Assembly (NCBI GenBank): GCA_016195685.1
Contig: JACPZE010000017.1
Location: forward strand, 1-33,297
DNA length: 33,297 nucleotides
Reading direction: 5' to 3'
Origin: Candidatus Gottesmanbacteria bacterium
Lineage (GTDB): Bacteria; Patescibacteriota; Microgenomatia; 2-02-FULL-39-11
Under the pieces are notes generated by a model that saw nothing but the letters and a program-made list of their open reading frames with translations, was not told the DNA's origin and searched no databases. The translations under genes were made by a program, and so were the position numbers. Position 1 is the stretch's first letter. Every line of letters starts with the position of its first letter. Below are positions 15,436 through 22,778 of this stretch, piece by piece.

Positions 15436-16140
15436 CTAATTCACTCTTGATGTAGGGCATAAACTTTTGAAGGGACAAATGGAGCAATTTGGATTTTGGG
15501 CTTTACAGATGGCCCGACCGTGGTTAATAATAAGGTAAGTGTACTTAAACCAATCCTCCTTCGGAATAACTTTCATTAATTCCTGTTCTATTTTGTTGGG
15601 ATCTGCATCTCTAACGTAATCTAAAACTTCTTTTCCTCCTTTTTTAAAAGTCATCTTTTTCTTTCCACCGATTTTTCCTAGATCAACTAATCTTAACCTT
15701 TGGCTAATTCTATGGACATGAGTATCTACAGCTATTCCTTCAACCACTTTGTAGGCATTACCCAATACAACATTAGCAGTTTTTCTGGCAACTCCTGGAA
15801 GGGTTAAAATTCCAGCCATGGTTTTAGGGACTACGCCTTTAAATTTTTCTTTGACAATTTTGGCGGTTACGAGGATATTTTTGGCTTTGGCATGATAAAA
15901 CCCGGTGGACCTTATATTTTGTTCAAATTGACTTATATCTGCATTTACATAACTTTCTAGTGTTTTATATTTGGCAAAAAGCTTTCCGGTAACTTCATTT
16001 ACTTTTATATCTGTACATTGTGCGGACAAAATGACGGAAACGAGAAGTTCCCAGTTGCTTCCATATTTCAAAGCTATCTTTGGATCCGGATAAGTCTTTT
16101 TGAGGGTTGCCAATATCTTATCCTGGCTTGGATTTTTCAC
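15436..16140 (-). CDS. nth: Endonuclease III
   Basis: 234 aa, slightly longer than typical Nth (about 211) because of a lysine-rich insert (GGKKKMTFKKGGK, 158-170). It removes oxidised pyrimidines and cuts at abasic sites. LPGVARKTA is the helix-hairpin-helix with catalytic Lys120; VDTHVHR holds catalytic Asp139. Cys212-x6-Cys219-x2-Cys222-x5-Cys228 binds the 4Fe-4S cluster. The start is GTG at 16140, supported by AAGGAG five bases upstream, one of the few real Shine-Dalgarno sequences in the backbone. That start overlaps the stop of an 11-codon upstream frame. Confidence 0.94.
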   Translation of the reverse strand: MKNPSQDKILATLKKTYPDPKIALKYGSNWELLVSVILSAQCTDIKVNEVTGKLFAKYKTLESYVNADISQFEQNIRSTGFYHAKAKNILVTAKIVKEKFKGVVPKTMAGILTLPGVARKTANVVLGNAYKVVEGIAVDTHVHRISQRLRLVDLGKIGGKKKMTFKKGGKEVLDYVRDADPNKIEQELMKVIPKEDWFKYTYLIINHGRAICKAQNPNCSICPFKSLCPTSRVN

Positions 16141-16172
16141 ATTCGCTCCTTATAGTCACTCAGTATAAACAC
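16137..16172 (-). CDS. Possible 11-aa upstream frame coupled to nth
   Basis: GTG at 16172 opens an 11-codon frame (VFILSDYKERM) whose TGA overlaps the nth GTG start as GTGA. Its own start region is a 14-bp copy of the nth start region (CACATTCGCTCCTT on the plus strand at 16138-16151 and 16170-16183, 32 bp apart), so both carry AAGGAG at the same distance. It is either a duplicated ribosome site or a coupled leader peptide. Confidence 0.4.
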   Translation of the reverse strand: MFILSDYKERM

Positions 16173-16244
16173 ATTCGCTCCTTTCAACGCTTGGTATAAG
16201 CATATATTCATTATAACAAATATAATGTTATATAATCATAAAAT

Positions 16245-16532
16245 ATGTCCAAATACGAAGAGTATTATCAAAAGATGATAGACCAAAATCTCGATCTTTT
16301 CGGCGAATTCCAAGAAATTCACGATAATTACGCTTTAAATCCAACTATTAATCAAATGAAATACAATGAGATTGGAGCTAAGGTTGTTGAAGTGATAAGA
16401 GATTGGGAGAAAAAACTTTGTAAGGAAAGCGAGGGAGGACAATACGGAGTTTACTCGGTCAAACTAGCGGATAAATTCTGGGGACTAGTCAGGAAAGATT
16501 ATCCGAAGATAGATTTTGTCGGCGTAAAATAA
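16245..16532 (+). CDS. 95-aa hypothetical protein upstream of greA
   Basis: Small acidic, mostly helical protein with no membrane segment, starting MSKYEEYYQKMIDQNLDLFG. No family was recognised. TATAAT (16231-16236) lies 8 bp before the ATG and no Shine-Dalgarno is present, so the mRNA is probably leaderless. The stop is two bases before the greA ATG, so the two genes are one operon. Confidence 0.65.
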   Translation: MSKYEEYYQKMIDQNLDLFGEFQEIHDNYALNPTINQMKYNEIGAKVVEVIRDWEKKLCKESEGGQYGVYSVKLADKFWGLVRKDYPKIDFVGVK

Positions 16533-16534
16533 TC

Positions 16535-16990
16535 ATGTCCAAATATTTTTCTTTTACCGCGGAAGGTTTTCTAAAAGTAAAAAAAGAAAAAGACGATCTT
16601 TTGATCAAAAGAAAAACAGCGGTAGAAAATTTGCGGACGGCCCGCGAAATGGGAGACTTGTCAGAAAATGCAGCTTACAAAGTAGCTAGGGGAGAATTAT
16701 CATCTATAGATTCCCGGATTCGTCACCTAAATAAACTTATCCTATTTGGCCGTGTGGAAACTGTTCCAACCAATGGGGAAATCGGGATCGGCTCTAAAAT
16801 AACGCTAATGCACGGAGAAAGAAAGCTGGAATATGAAATAGTGGGGAGCTTTGAATCAAACCCTTCAAATGGTAAAATCTCATCTGTTTCCCCATTGGGA
16901 AAAGCGCTTATTGGTGAAAAAGAAGGTAAGAGCGTCACTATCTTTACTCCAAACGGACAGACTAACTACCAAATAATTGATGTAAAATAA
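16535..16990 (+). CDS. greA: Transcription elongation factor GreA
   Basis: 151 aa, close to the usual 158. GreA inserts its coiled coil into the RNA polymerase secondary channel and stimulates cleavage of backtracked RNA. The N-terminal coiled coil (about 10-75) carries the tip loop REMGDLSENAAYKVARGE with its acidic Asp-Glu pair. The C-terminal FKBP-like domain includes SNPSNGKISSVSPLGKALIGEKEGKSV. Second gene of a two-gene operon led by a leaderless start. Confidence 0.93.
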   Translation: MSKYFSFTAEGFLKVKKEKDDLLIKRKTAVENLRTAREMGDLSENAAYKVARGELSSIDSRIRHLNKLILFGRVETVPTNGEIGIGSKITLMHGERKLEYEIVGSFESNPSNGKISSVSPLGKALIGEKEGKSVTIFTPNGQTNYQIIDVK

Positions 16991-17014
16991 GAATTATATC
17001 TTATATATATCGAG

Positions 17015-17491
17015 ATGATTATCTTTATCCTACTATATACAATTCTTCATATAATCTTATTTCTTGTTTCTTTTTTCAAAATCAGGAATAATAATCTGGG
17101 TACTTTGGATTTTATCTATAAGTTTTCATTTCCATTTGGTGCTTTCGTTTGGGAAGATCTTCTTATATTCAGTCTTTTTAATTTAGTTATAGTTATTACT
17201 TTATTGGCATTTAAAGATTTGCGCATCGGATTACTGCTATTTATAGTATTTTGGATTGTGAGAAGTGCGGGCGAAACGATATATTTTTTTTTACAACAAT
17301 TTTTCCATCCCAAATACCATCCTCATTTCATAAGTGCACATTTTTGGATTTTAAAAAAGTTCCTGGGAAAGCTCTCTGATCAACAGTGCTTTATAATCAT
17401 GCAGGTTACTTTTCAAACTTTAAGCGTAATTTTTATAAGTGCCCTGATATTATTGTTGAAATTTTGGCCCTTTATACCTAGCGGATTTTAG
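17015..17491 (+). CDS. 158-aa membrane protein, unknown function
   Basis: Four predicted membrane helices: about 2-22, 48-66, 70-90 and 130-150. Between the last two is a polar stretch rich in His and aromatics (FFHPKYHPHFISAHFW) that could bind a metal or lie at the membrane surface. No family recognised. It starts 24 bp after greA and may be read through from it. Confidence 0.6.
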   Translation: MIIFILLYTILHIILFLVSFFKIRNNNLGTLDFIYKFSFPFGAFVWEDLLIFSLFNLVIVITLLAFKDLRIGLLLFIVFWIVRSAGETIYFFLQQFFHPKYHPHFISAHFWILKKFLGKLSDQQCFIIMQVTFQTLSVIFISALILLLKFWPFIPSGF

Positions 17492-17527
17492 AAAACATTT
17501 TTTAAGAATATTGAATTAATTATCTTT

Positions 17528-17737
17528 ATGACAAATCAACTTGTAACAATTGCCGTCTATGGTGATCCGAACGAGGGAAATATCGTCAAGTCCAAGTTAG
17601 AGTCAGAAGGCATTTATTGCTTCCTAGCCAATGAAGAACTCATGTCTTCACCAGATTTTCGAACGATTATCGGACAAGTTGAACTGCAAGTTAAATCCGA
17701 AGACGCAGAAAAAGCAAAACAGATATTGGGATTATAA
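17528..17737 (+). CDS. DUF2007 family small protein
   Basis: 69 aa with a ferredoxin-like alpha-beta pattern: VTIAVYGDPNEGNIVKSKLE, SEGIYCFLANE, then VELQVKSEDAEKAKQIL. This is the usual layout of DUF2007 (putative signal-transducing protein), in which a hydrophobic strand and 'A-I-K-S-L-L-E-S-E-GI' helix are followed by a 'L-V-V-DA-A-IL' end. The function is not known. TTAATT lies just before the ATG; no Shine-Dalgarno is seen. Confidence 0.72.
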   Translation: MTNQLVTIAVYGDPNEGNIVKSKLESEGIYCFLANEELMSSPDFRTIIGQVELQVKSEDAEKAKQILGL

Positions 17738-17798
17738 ACATTTCTTTAATACTTTCCGATAGCTACAAATTAAGAGCAAAACATGTTATATTTTACAC

Positions 17799-18497
17799 AT
17801 GAAACATATAGGCATAGTGGGTGTAACGGTACCGGGAGGCATTCTGTGTATAGATACAATTGTCTCTGAATCCTTTACTCATTTCGGCAAAGAAAGTCTT
17901 ATCCACCCACGCATTACATATACCAATCCGTCGCTTAGTGAAATCCATCCCCCGATTCATGATAAAGACTGGGTTACCGTAACGAAAGTTCTCCTTTCCT
18001 CAATCGTTATATTGCATAAAGCCGGAGCAGACTTCGCTATCATCCCATCCAATTCGCCACATTATGCGATAAAAGAAGTACAGCAAAAATCTCCTATACC
18101 CATCATAAGTATCGTCGACATTACTGTTGCCGAATGTAAAAGAAGGGGATTTAAAAAAGTTGGCATACTTGGCGTTGGAGTGACCATGAGTGATGGACTA
18201 TATGAGAAACCACTAAAAGCAGTCGGAATCATACCGGCAACATTACCCTCAAACCGTCAGAAGAAAGTTAACGATCTTATCATCAAAGAAATCATCCAAG
18301 GCAAACCAACTGCACAAACTACCAGTAAAATGCAGGGATTTATCCAAGAACTAAAAGATCTAGGATGCGACGCGTTTATCGCCGGATGCACTGAAATACC
18401 GGTCGTTATCACAAGCGAAAGCGATTCTCCTTTACCATATGTGGATACCACCAGGCTATTGGCGCAAAAAGCTTTTCAAGAAGCAATAAGAAAGTAA
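17799..18497 (+). CDS. Aspartate/glutamate racemase-family protein with Ser84
   Basis: 232 aa, normal for the Asp/Glu racemase superfamily of PLP-independent enzymes that shuttle a proton between two facing cysteines. The C-terminal cysteine is present in AGCTE (Cys197). The first is replaced by serine: IPSNSPHY (Ser84), where family members have C-N-T-x-H. Substitution at this position can leave a one-directional enzyme or a different activity, as reported for E. coli relatives with Thr there. Leaderless start likely: TATATT six bases before the ATG. Product possibly D-Asp or D-Glu for the cell wall. Confidence 0.82.
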   Translation: MKHIGIVGVTVPGGILCIDTIVSESFTHFGKESLIHPRITYTNPSLSEIHPPIHDKDWVTVTKVLLSSIVILHKAGADFAIIPSNSPHYAIKEVQQKSPIPIISIVDITVAECKRRGFKKVGILGVGVTMSDGLYEKPLKAVGIIPATLPSNRQKKVNDLIIKEIIQGKPTAQTTSKMQGFIQELKDLGCDAFIAGCTEIPVVITSESDSPLPYVDTTRLLAQKAFQEAIRK

Positions 18498-18550
18498 TTT
18501 ATACTCCGTGCCTGATTCTACAATCTTCATCATTTACTTTTCAGAATATA

Positions 18551-18796
18551 TTAGACAATTTGGGGAAGATCGAGGTGTTGTTCTATACGTTTGGTGCGCT
18601 TGGCTAGATCGATATTTTCTTGATCAAGAAAGTCAACGGTATCTTTAGTATTTTTTTCAACTTTTTTGAGTCGACTATCAATAGAATTCACTCTTTTAGC
18701 TATTGAATCCACTCGTTTACTAACCGGATCCAATTGAGTTTTTACTTCTTCCCTTACAGCGGTTCGAATTTGTTTAATATCTCTTTTTGTCAACAT
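18551..18796 (-). CDS. Short coiled-coil protein
   Basis: 81 aa, charged and almost entirely heptad-like (VSKRVDSIAKRVNSIDSRLKK), so it probably forms a dimeric or trimeric coiled coil. The N-terminal MLTKRDIKQIRTAVREEV and this repeated 'KRV-SI' layout are common in small CPR proteins of unknown role. GATAAT lies eight bases before the ATG, consistent with a leaderless transcript. No catalytic motif. Confidence 0.65.
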   Translation of the reverse strand: MLTKRDIKQIRTAVREEVKTQLDPVSKRVDSIAKRVNSIDSRLKKVEKNTKDTVDFLDQENIDLAKRTKRIEQHLDLPQIV

Positions 18797-18912
18797 GAAA
18801 AGATATTATCAAGTGAAAATTGAAGAGTCAATAGATCAACTATTTGCATCTTTTGTGGAAAACAGCCAGAGGTGAATATTTTACCAGTTTCGTGTTAAAA
18901 TATATCTAAACC

Positions 18913-18986
18913 GCCCCGTTCGTCTAGCGGCCTAGGACATCTGGTTTTCAGCCAGAGAATCGCCAGTTCGAATCTGGCACGGGGTA
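18913..18986 (+). tRNA. tRNA-Glu(TTC), element insertion site
   Basis: Cloverleaf with anticodon stem TCTGG/CCAGA and loop TTTTCAG, and T-arm GCCAGTTCGAATCTGGC. The acceptor is GCCCCGT/ACGGGGT, so the first pair is G-U where tRNA-Glu normally has G-C. The 3' 39 bases are shared with the end of the convergent serine recombinase gene. An element inserting at the tRNA 3' end and supplying the last bases would explain both. Confidence 0.93.
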
Positions 18987-20663
18987 CAAAGTAGGATTTT
19001 GAGACCAAGAAGTCTCCAATTGCGTTGTTGTAATGCTCCCTTTTTTAGGTTCGAACAATTCAGAAATAGTTCTTTCCTGTTTTACCATCTTCTTTATAGT
19101 GAAATACGGTTCTTGCACGTCGTAGTAAAGTGTTTTATCTTTTAAAATTAGGTTCGAACACACTGTCACAAGTATCTGTCTTTTAGAAATAGGATCACTA
19201 TTCTGGAATCTATATTTTATTCTTGTAATATAGTTGAAGTCTTTTTCTGCATTATCTAACCACTTATTAATCCTTGAGTCCATTTTTGCAAGTTTTTCCT
19301 TTATATTTGTTTTTTCTTCCAATAAGGTTTTCTTTTCTTTCAACAATTCTTCGTCTGACAGAAGTGATCGATCTGTATTTTGTGGCGAAATATAAAGTTT
19401 TATCAAGTTATCAAGTTTTGTTATACAACTTGCTTCAGCTTTCTGTAAGGATAATAATTGCGAGTTTCTGTCTGTCACTTCGCTCTCATTTAGTTTATTG
19501 AGATATTTTATTGCCCATTTATTAAACTCATCATTTATACCTATCTCAGACAGAATTTCATCAATTTGTCGATCTAGATCTTCAACTAAAATACTTTTTT
19601 GGGTGCATTTAGGATTCCTACTTTTTGCACAGTGATAATAGATGTAGTGAAGTATTTTTGGATTAACCATTTGAGATATATCTGTTTTGCACTGCGGACA
19701 TATTTGAGCACTAACCGAAGAGAACTTATTTTTACAACCGGAGCATATTACCTGCCATTTTTCCTCACAGGTTATAGCTCCTTCGCATTCTCCACATTTC
19801 ATAAGACCAGTGCCATAAAAATCTTTCTTTTTTGGACGCCTTACGCCTTTTCTTCCTAGAAGTATTTGCACTTTGTCAAAGTCATCTTTTGTAATCATAA
19901 AATCATGCTTACCTGAATACCAACGTCCACTTCCTTTTGGATATTCATATTCACCATAATAAAAAGAGTCAGTGAATATTTCATAGATTTGGCTCCGTGC
20001 CATAGGTTTACCACCAATACTTCTTCTTTCTACTGTTCTATATCCCCATTCATTATTTAACAATCTTAAAATCTGTGGAGGGGAATATAATCCAGTAAGC
20101 ATATACTCCCAACAACTCTTAATTAGTGGGAATCTAATTGGATCTTTTGTTTGATATTCTTCACCTTTCTTTTCAAGTTTTGAATTTAAATAACCTGGTT
20201 TTGCTATTCCTGGAAGCCATCCCTTCTCAGCTTTAGTAGTAAGACCACGTTTAACATCAACACTTTTATTATCATTTTCTAGCTTAGATTGAAGCATTAG
20301 AAAGCCGAGCATAAACTTGTCCATAGGATTATTTTTAAACGTCTGACTAGGAGTAATTACTTCGGATAACTTGCCTCTATCGATCAAAGATATAATTTGA
20401 GCTAAATCTTCAGTGTTTCTAGATAGTCTATTTGGATGCCATACCAGAATCCCATCAGCCTCACCAATTTCTAGTCTGTGTATCATTGAGTTGAATTTAG
20501 GTCTTCCAGGTACTTTTGCTGATTGTGATTCTGATATTACATCTTGAATCTCAAGACTTAATCTCTCTTTTATTCCAGTTAGACATTTCAATTGATCAGG
20601 AATAGATTGTACCTGCTTATATTTATCTTCCTCTGATTTTCTGGCATATAAAAAGTATTTCAT
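18948..20663 (-). CDS. Large serine recombinase / site-specific integrase
   Basis: 571 aa from ATG 20663. The N-terminal resolvase domain begins MKYFLYARKSEEDK with nucleophile Ser10 and has the active-site arginines in NRLSRNTEDL (79-82). A recombinase domain (about 137-260) follows. A zinc beta-ribbon has Cys290/Cys293 and Cys345/Cys353, with an extra CxxC-x11-CxxC ribbon inserted (307, 310, 322, 325). A coiled coil lies at about 395-470. The last twelve codons and the stop coincide exactly with the 3' part of tRNA-Glu, so the tail sequence is set by the target. It is preceded by a highly structured leader. Confidence 0.9.
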   Translation of the reverse strand: MKYFLYARKSEEDKYKQVQSIPDQLKCLTGIKERLSLEIQDVISESQSAKVPGRPKFNSMIHRLEIGEADGILVWHPNRLSRNTEDLAQIISLIDRGKLSEVITPSQTFKNNPMDKFMLGFLMLQSKLENDNKSVDVKRGLTTKAEKGWLPGIAKPGYLNSKLEKKGEEYQTKDPIRFPLIKSCWEYMLTGLYSPPQILRLLNNEWGYRTVERRSIGGKPMARSQIYEIFTDSFYYGEYEYPKGSGRWYSGKHDFMITKDDFDKVQILLGRKGVRRPKKKDFYGTGLMKCGECEGAITCEEKWQVICSGCKNKFSSVSAQICPQCKTDISQMVNPKILHYIYYHCAKSRNPKCTQKSILVEDLDRQIDEILSEIGINDEFNKWAIKYLNKLNESEVTDRNSQLLSLQKAEASCITKLDNLIKLYISPQNTDRSLLSDEELLKEKKTLLEEKTNIKEKLAKMDSRINKWLDNAEKDFNYITRIKYRFQNSDPISKRQILVTVCSNLILKDKTLYYDVQEPYFTIKKMVKQERTISELFEPKKGSITTTQLETSWSQNPTLYPVPDSNWRFSG

Positions 20664-20673
20664 ATATTCAAAC

Positions 20674-20752
20674 GGCCGTACTGGGTGCACTCATATCCGT
20701 TGGGATATGTCCACAATACGGCCATTAAAAAGCCCAACGGGTTAATGAGTGC
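20674..20752 (-). promoter_or_regulatory. Mutually exclusive stems before the recombinase (attenuator-like)
   Basis: Four perfect inverted repeats share 79 bp. Set A: GGCCGTA/TACGGCC (20674-20680 with 20717-20723) enclosing CATATCC/GGATATG (20692-20698 with 20703-20709, loop GTTG). Set B: GCACTCAT/ATGAGTGC (20687-20694 with 20745-20752) enclosing CCGTTGGG/CCCAACGG (20697-20704 with 20733-20740). The inner stem of A and both stems of B use overlapping bases, so they exclude each other; the outer stem of A with B would form a pseudoknot. The recombinase ATG is 11 bp away. Confidence 0.7.
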
Positions 20753-20781
20753 AATTTCATTGTAGTACTATAAATCTTCAT
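20725..20781 (-). CDS. 18-aa leader peptide before the recombinase
   Basis: ATG at 20781, 13 bp after the ATPase stop, with AAGGT eight bases upstream, encodes MKIYSTTMKLHSLTRWAF and ends at TAA 20725-20727. Its codons cover the 5' arms (in the transcript) of both set B stems, so a ribosome on this frame would prevent set B and allow set A. This is the geometry of translational or transcriptional attenuation. No homologue is known to me. Confidence 0.45.
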   Translation of the reverse strand: MKIYSTTMKLHSLTRWAF

Positions 20782-20794
20782 GTTCAATACCTTA

Positions 20795-22225
20795 TTAGAA
20801 CGGTACTTCATCTTTTAAGGATTCTTCTATAGCGACTTGATCCTCCATATTTGGTATTGAATCTGAGATGATTTTTCGTCTTTTTCCTTCTACTTCATAG
20901 ATTTTTGCTCTGTTTAAATACTGATTTTTCAAATCAGACGAAAGAGTGAGATTATTTTTTACTACTTTCTCTTTAAGTATATCCACTGCCTCAAGTACTT
21001 CCTGATCGGTGAGACTAGCCAAGTTAATATAGTAAAGATACCGCGACAACTTTTCCGAAGGATGTATAGAGATAGAGCCTTCTGACATCAAAACCTTGAA
21101 ATCTGGATGAAGACTATAATTCTTGATAAAACCTTCTCCCTGAAAATCAGAAGTAATAATTTCCAAACCCTCCAGCTCTTTGAGTATTCTTTGACAAGTA
21201 CGGACAGATTTATAAGTGATTCGACTTAAATCTTTTGCTTTTACATCACTATGATTTAGAAAATAATCCAATATATCAGCCCTTTCAGCAGGCATTGAAG
21301 ATCTAACCACATTTTTTAAGATCCTAATTTCATCGACTGATATAGCAGACCGTCCATTCAGAATAGAAAGACATATTCCTAGGTTTCTGAGTTGCTGAAA
21401 TGCCCTCCAGGGTTCTTCAACTTGCTTATCAGTGATTTCCACATACGAAACCTGTTTTCCATTCTCATTAGTAAAACTCCCTTTTGAAGTGAGTATAATA
21501 CCCCTTGTACGAGCCATAACTACCGCAAGCTGTTCCAATATAGATTTAGTTTCGGAATTAGTGATTACAAAGTGAATTGGAGCCATTTTAAGAAAGTTTT
21601 CAAAGTAAGATTTGACTAATTCACCACAACTACTAATGGCTTTTTTTCTATTTTCAACACTCCATGCAATATTGAAGCCATCTAATCTTCTTTTTTCATC
21701 AAGAGGAGGTAAACGATAGAGCATAAATCGAGGACCTACAATATTTAAGTATTTTTGATGCTTATTTAGAGCTACCGGAGTAATACACCCAATATGACTA
21801 AACTGACTCTGATAAGATATGTATCCCCGTGTAGGAGTGTATTTTGCAAATTCACCATCGTAAATAGATACCATTTCACCTAAAAGTTTTTTTGTTGTTT
21901 CCTCATTAAGAGAAAAGATCGTCGTATAGTCCTTACATATAAAACACTTGTTGTTAAGTTCTGATAATAGGTCATATGATTTTCCTTTATTTGCAGGCAC
22001 ATATCCTGAGGCAAAGGGATTCATTGTCATAGAATCAATAAAATAAACAAAGTCCAATTTCCTAAAGATTGAAACAAGATCAGTCTTTGCAGAAGATGGC
22101 ATTCCTACCATCATGAGCCATAATGGAGGAGAAATATCTAGTTTAACTGATAAGACTATTGCAAATACACACCTTATCAGATCTTCAGGTAAAGAGATGA
22201 ACTTGGATATTTCTTGTAATAACAA
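20795..22225 (-). CDS. P-loop ATPase, phage/plasmid replication type
   Basis: 476 aa. Walker A-like VGMPSSAKTD (40-49) has Ala where Gly is usual before Lys-Thr. CFICKDYTTIFS lies in the Walker B/sensor region, followed by IYDGEFAKYTPTRG and IGCITPVAL, then VGPRFMLYRLPPL with a probable arginine finger. This order resembles AAA-type helicase/primase-associated ATPases of phages and integrative elements. A winged helix (about 340-385, KDLSRITYKSVRTCQRILKEL) follows, then a basic helical tail. The TTG start has AAGGAG six bases upstream. In the same frame an ATG at 22297 opens ten codons that end in TAA, so the gene may have lost its original start. Confidence 0.72.
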   Translation of the reverse strand: MLLQEISKFISLPEDLIRCVFAIVLSVKLDISPPLWLMMVGMPSSAKTDLVSIFRKLDFVYFIDSMTMNPFASGYVPANKGKSYDLLSELNNKCFICKDYTTIFSLNEETTKKLLGEMVSIYDGEFAKYTPTRGYISYQSQFSHIGCITPVALNKHQKYLNIVGPRFMLYRLPPLDEKRRLDGFNIAWSVENRKKAISSCGELVKSYFENFLKMAPIHFVITNSETKSILEQLAVVMARTRGIILTSKGSFTNENGKQVSYVEITDKQVEEPWRAFQQLRNLGICLSILNGRSAISVDEIRILKNVVRSSMPAERADILDYFLNHSDVKAKDLSRITYKSVRTCQRILKELEGLEIITSDFQGEGFIKNYSLHPDFKVLMSEGSISIHPSEKLSRYLYYINLASLTDQEVLEAVDILKEKVVKNNLTLSSDLKNQYLNRAKIYEVEGKRRKIISDSIPNMEDQVAIEESLKDEVPF

Positions 22226-22327
22226 TCTAAACTCCTTATCCTTCGGAATTTGTGTCGCGGTTGTTTATGATTGATAATTATTTTCTGATTGTTCCATACG
22301 TTTTTGATATAATATTGATAAATATGC

Positions 22328-22383
22328 CGGAGGAAGGGTCCTCCTAGTTCCTCCCTCCGACAATGACCAAGCAAGAATTGGTC
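22328..22383. repeat. Two hairpins between DUF669-like gene and ATPase
   Basis: CGGAGGAAGG (22328-22337) pairs with CCTCCCTCCG (22350-22359) over ten positions with one wobble. GACCAA pairs with TTGGTC (arms at 22365-22370 and 22378-22383). Both lie in the 165-bp gap of the minus-strand operon and could slow or end transcription, or protect mRNA ends. There is no T-run, so neither is a standard terminator. Confidence 0.5.
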
Positions 22384-22390
22384 TTCCATT

Positions 22391-22774
22391 TTACAAAGGA
22401 AGTACGTCTGATATTTTTTGATACATAACTCCCTCGACTTCTTTGTCGTTTTTAACGATAATCTTGCAGGGTTTTCCTTTAAGATCCTGCAGATTAAAGT
22501 CTGAATCTTTATCAGGTTCCTTGCCTGTTAAAGATTTTACGATTCCGTAAAGTTTAGACACTTTACCGGATTTTTTTGACTTTGATAGCTTTTTGGAAGC
22601 GATCATTGTCCTCATCTCATCCCTTTGAGCTTCTGTCGTAATTACGAATGAGATTTTTACGTATTGTCCGAACTCTCCTTCTTCTTCGGAAAGTTCTTTT
22701 ACGTAGGCTTCGTATAAGCCTTCAGGAATTGGTTTTGGTTCGTCAAATTCCTGTACTTTAACTATTAAGGTCAT
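22391..22774 (-). CDS. DUF669-like protein (phage ssDNA-annealing neighbourhood)
   Basis: 127 aa from ATG 22774; a GTG at 22786 in frame lies inside the Shine-Dalgarno (AAAGGAGG) and is unlikely to be the start. The pattern PIPEGLYEAYVKEL, GEFGQYVKISFVITTE, LYGIVKSLTGKEP, DLKGKPCKIIVKND and YQKISDVLP resembles DUF669 and similar phage OB-fold-like proteins that accompany recombination or replication genes. A single-strand DNA-binding role is therefore possible but unproven. It is cotranscribed with the 59-aa gene whose stop is five bases upstream. Confidence 0.6.
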   Translation of the reverse strand: MTLIVKVQEFDEPKPIPEGLYEAYVKELSEEEGEFGQYVKISFVITTEAQRDEMRTMIASKKLSKSKKSGKVSKLYGIVKSLTGKEPDKDSDFNLQDLKGKPCKIIVKNDKEVEGVMYQKISDVLPL

Positions 22775-22778
22775 ATAT

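Noticed and set aside
22177-22389. 70-codon minus-strand frame starting right after the DUF669-like stop
   Set aside because: It contains both hairpins, overlaps the ATPase start in another frame and has an unlikely composition; a leader role cannot be excluded.
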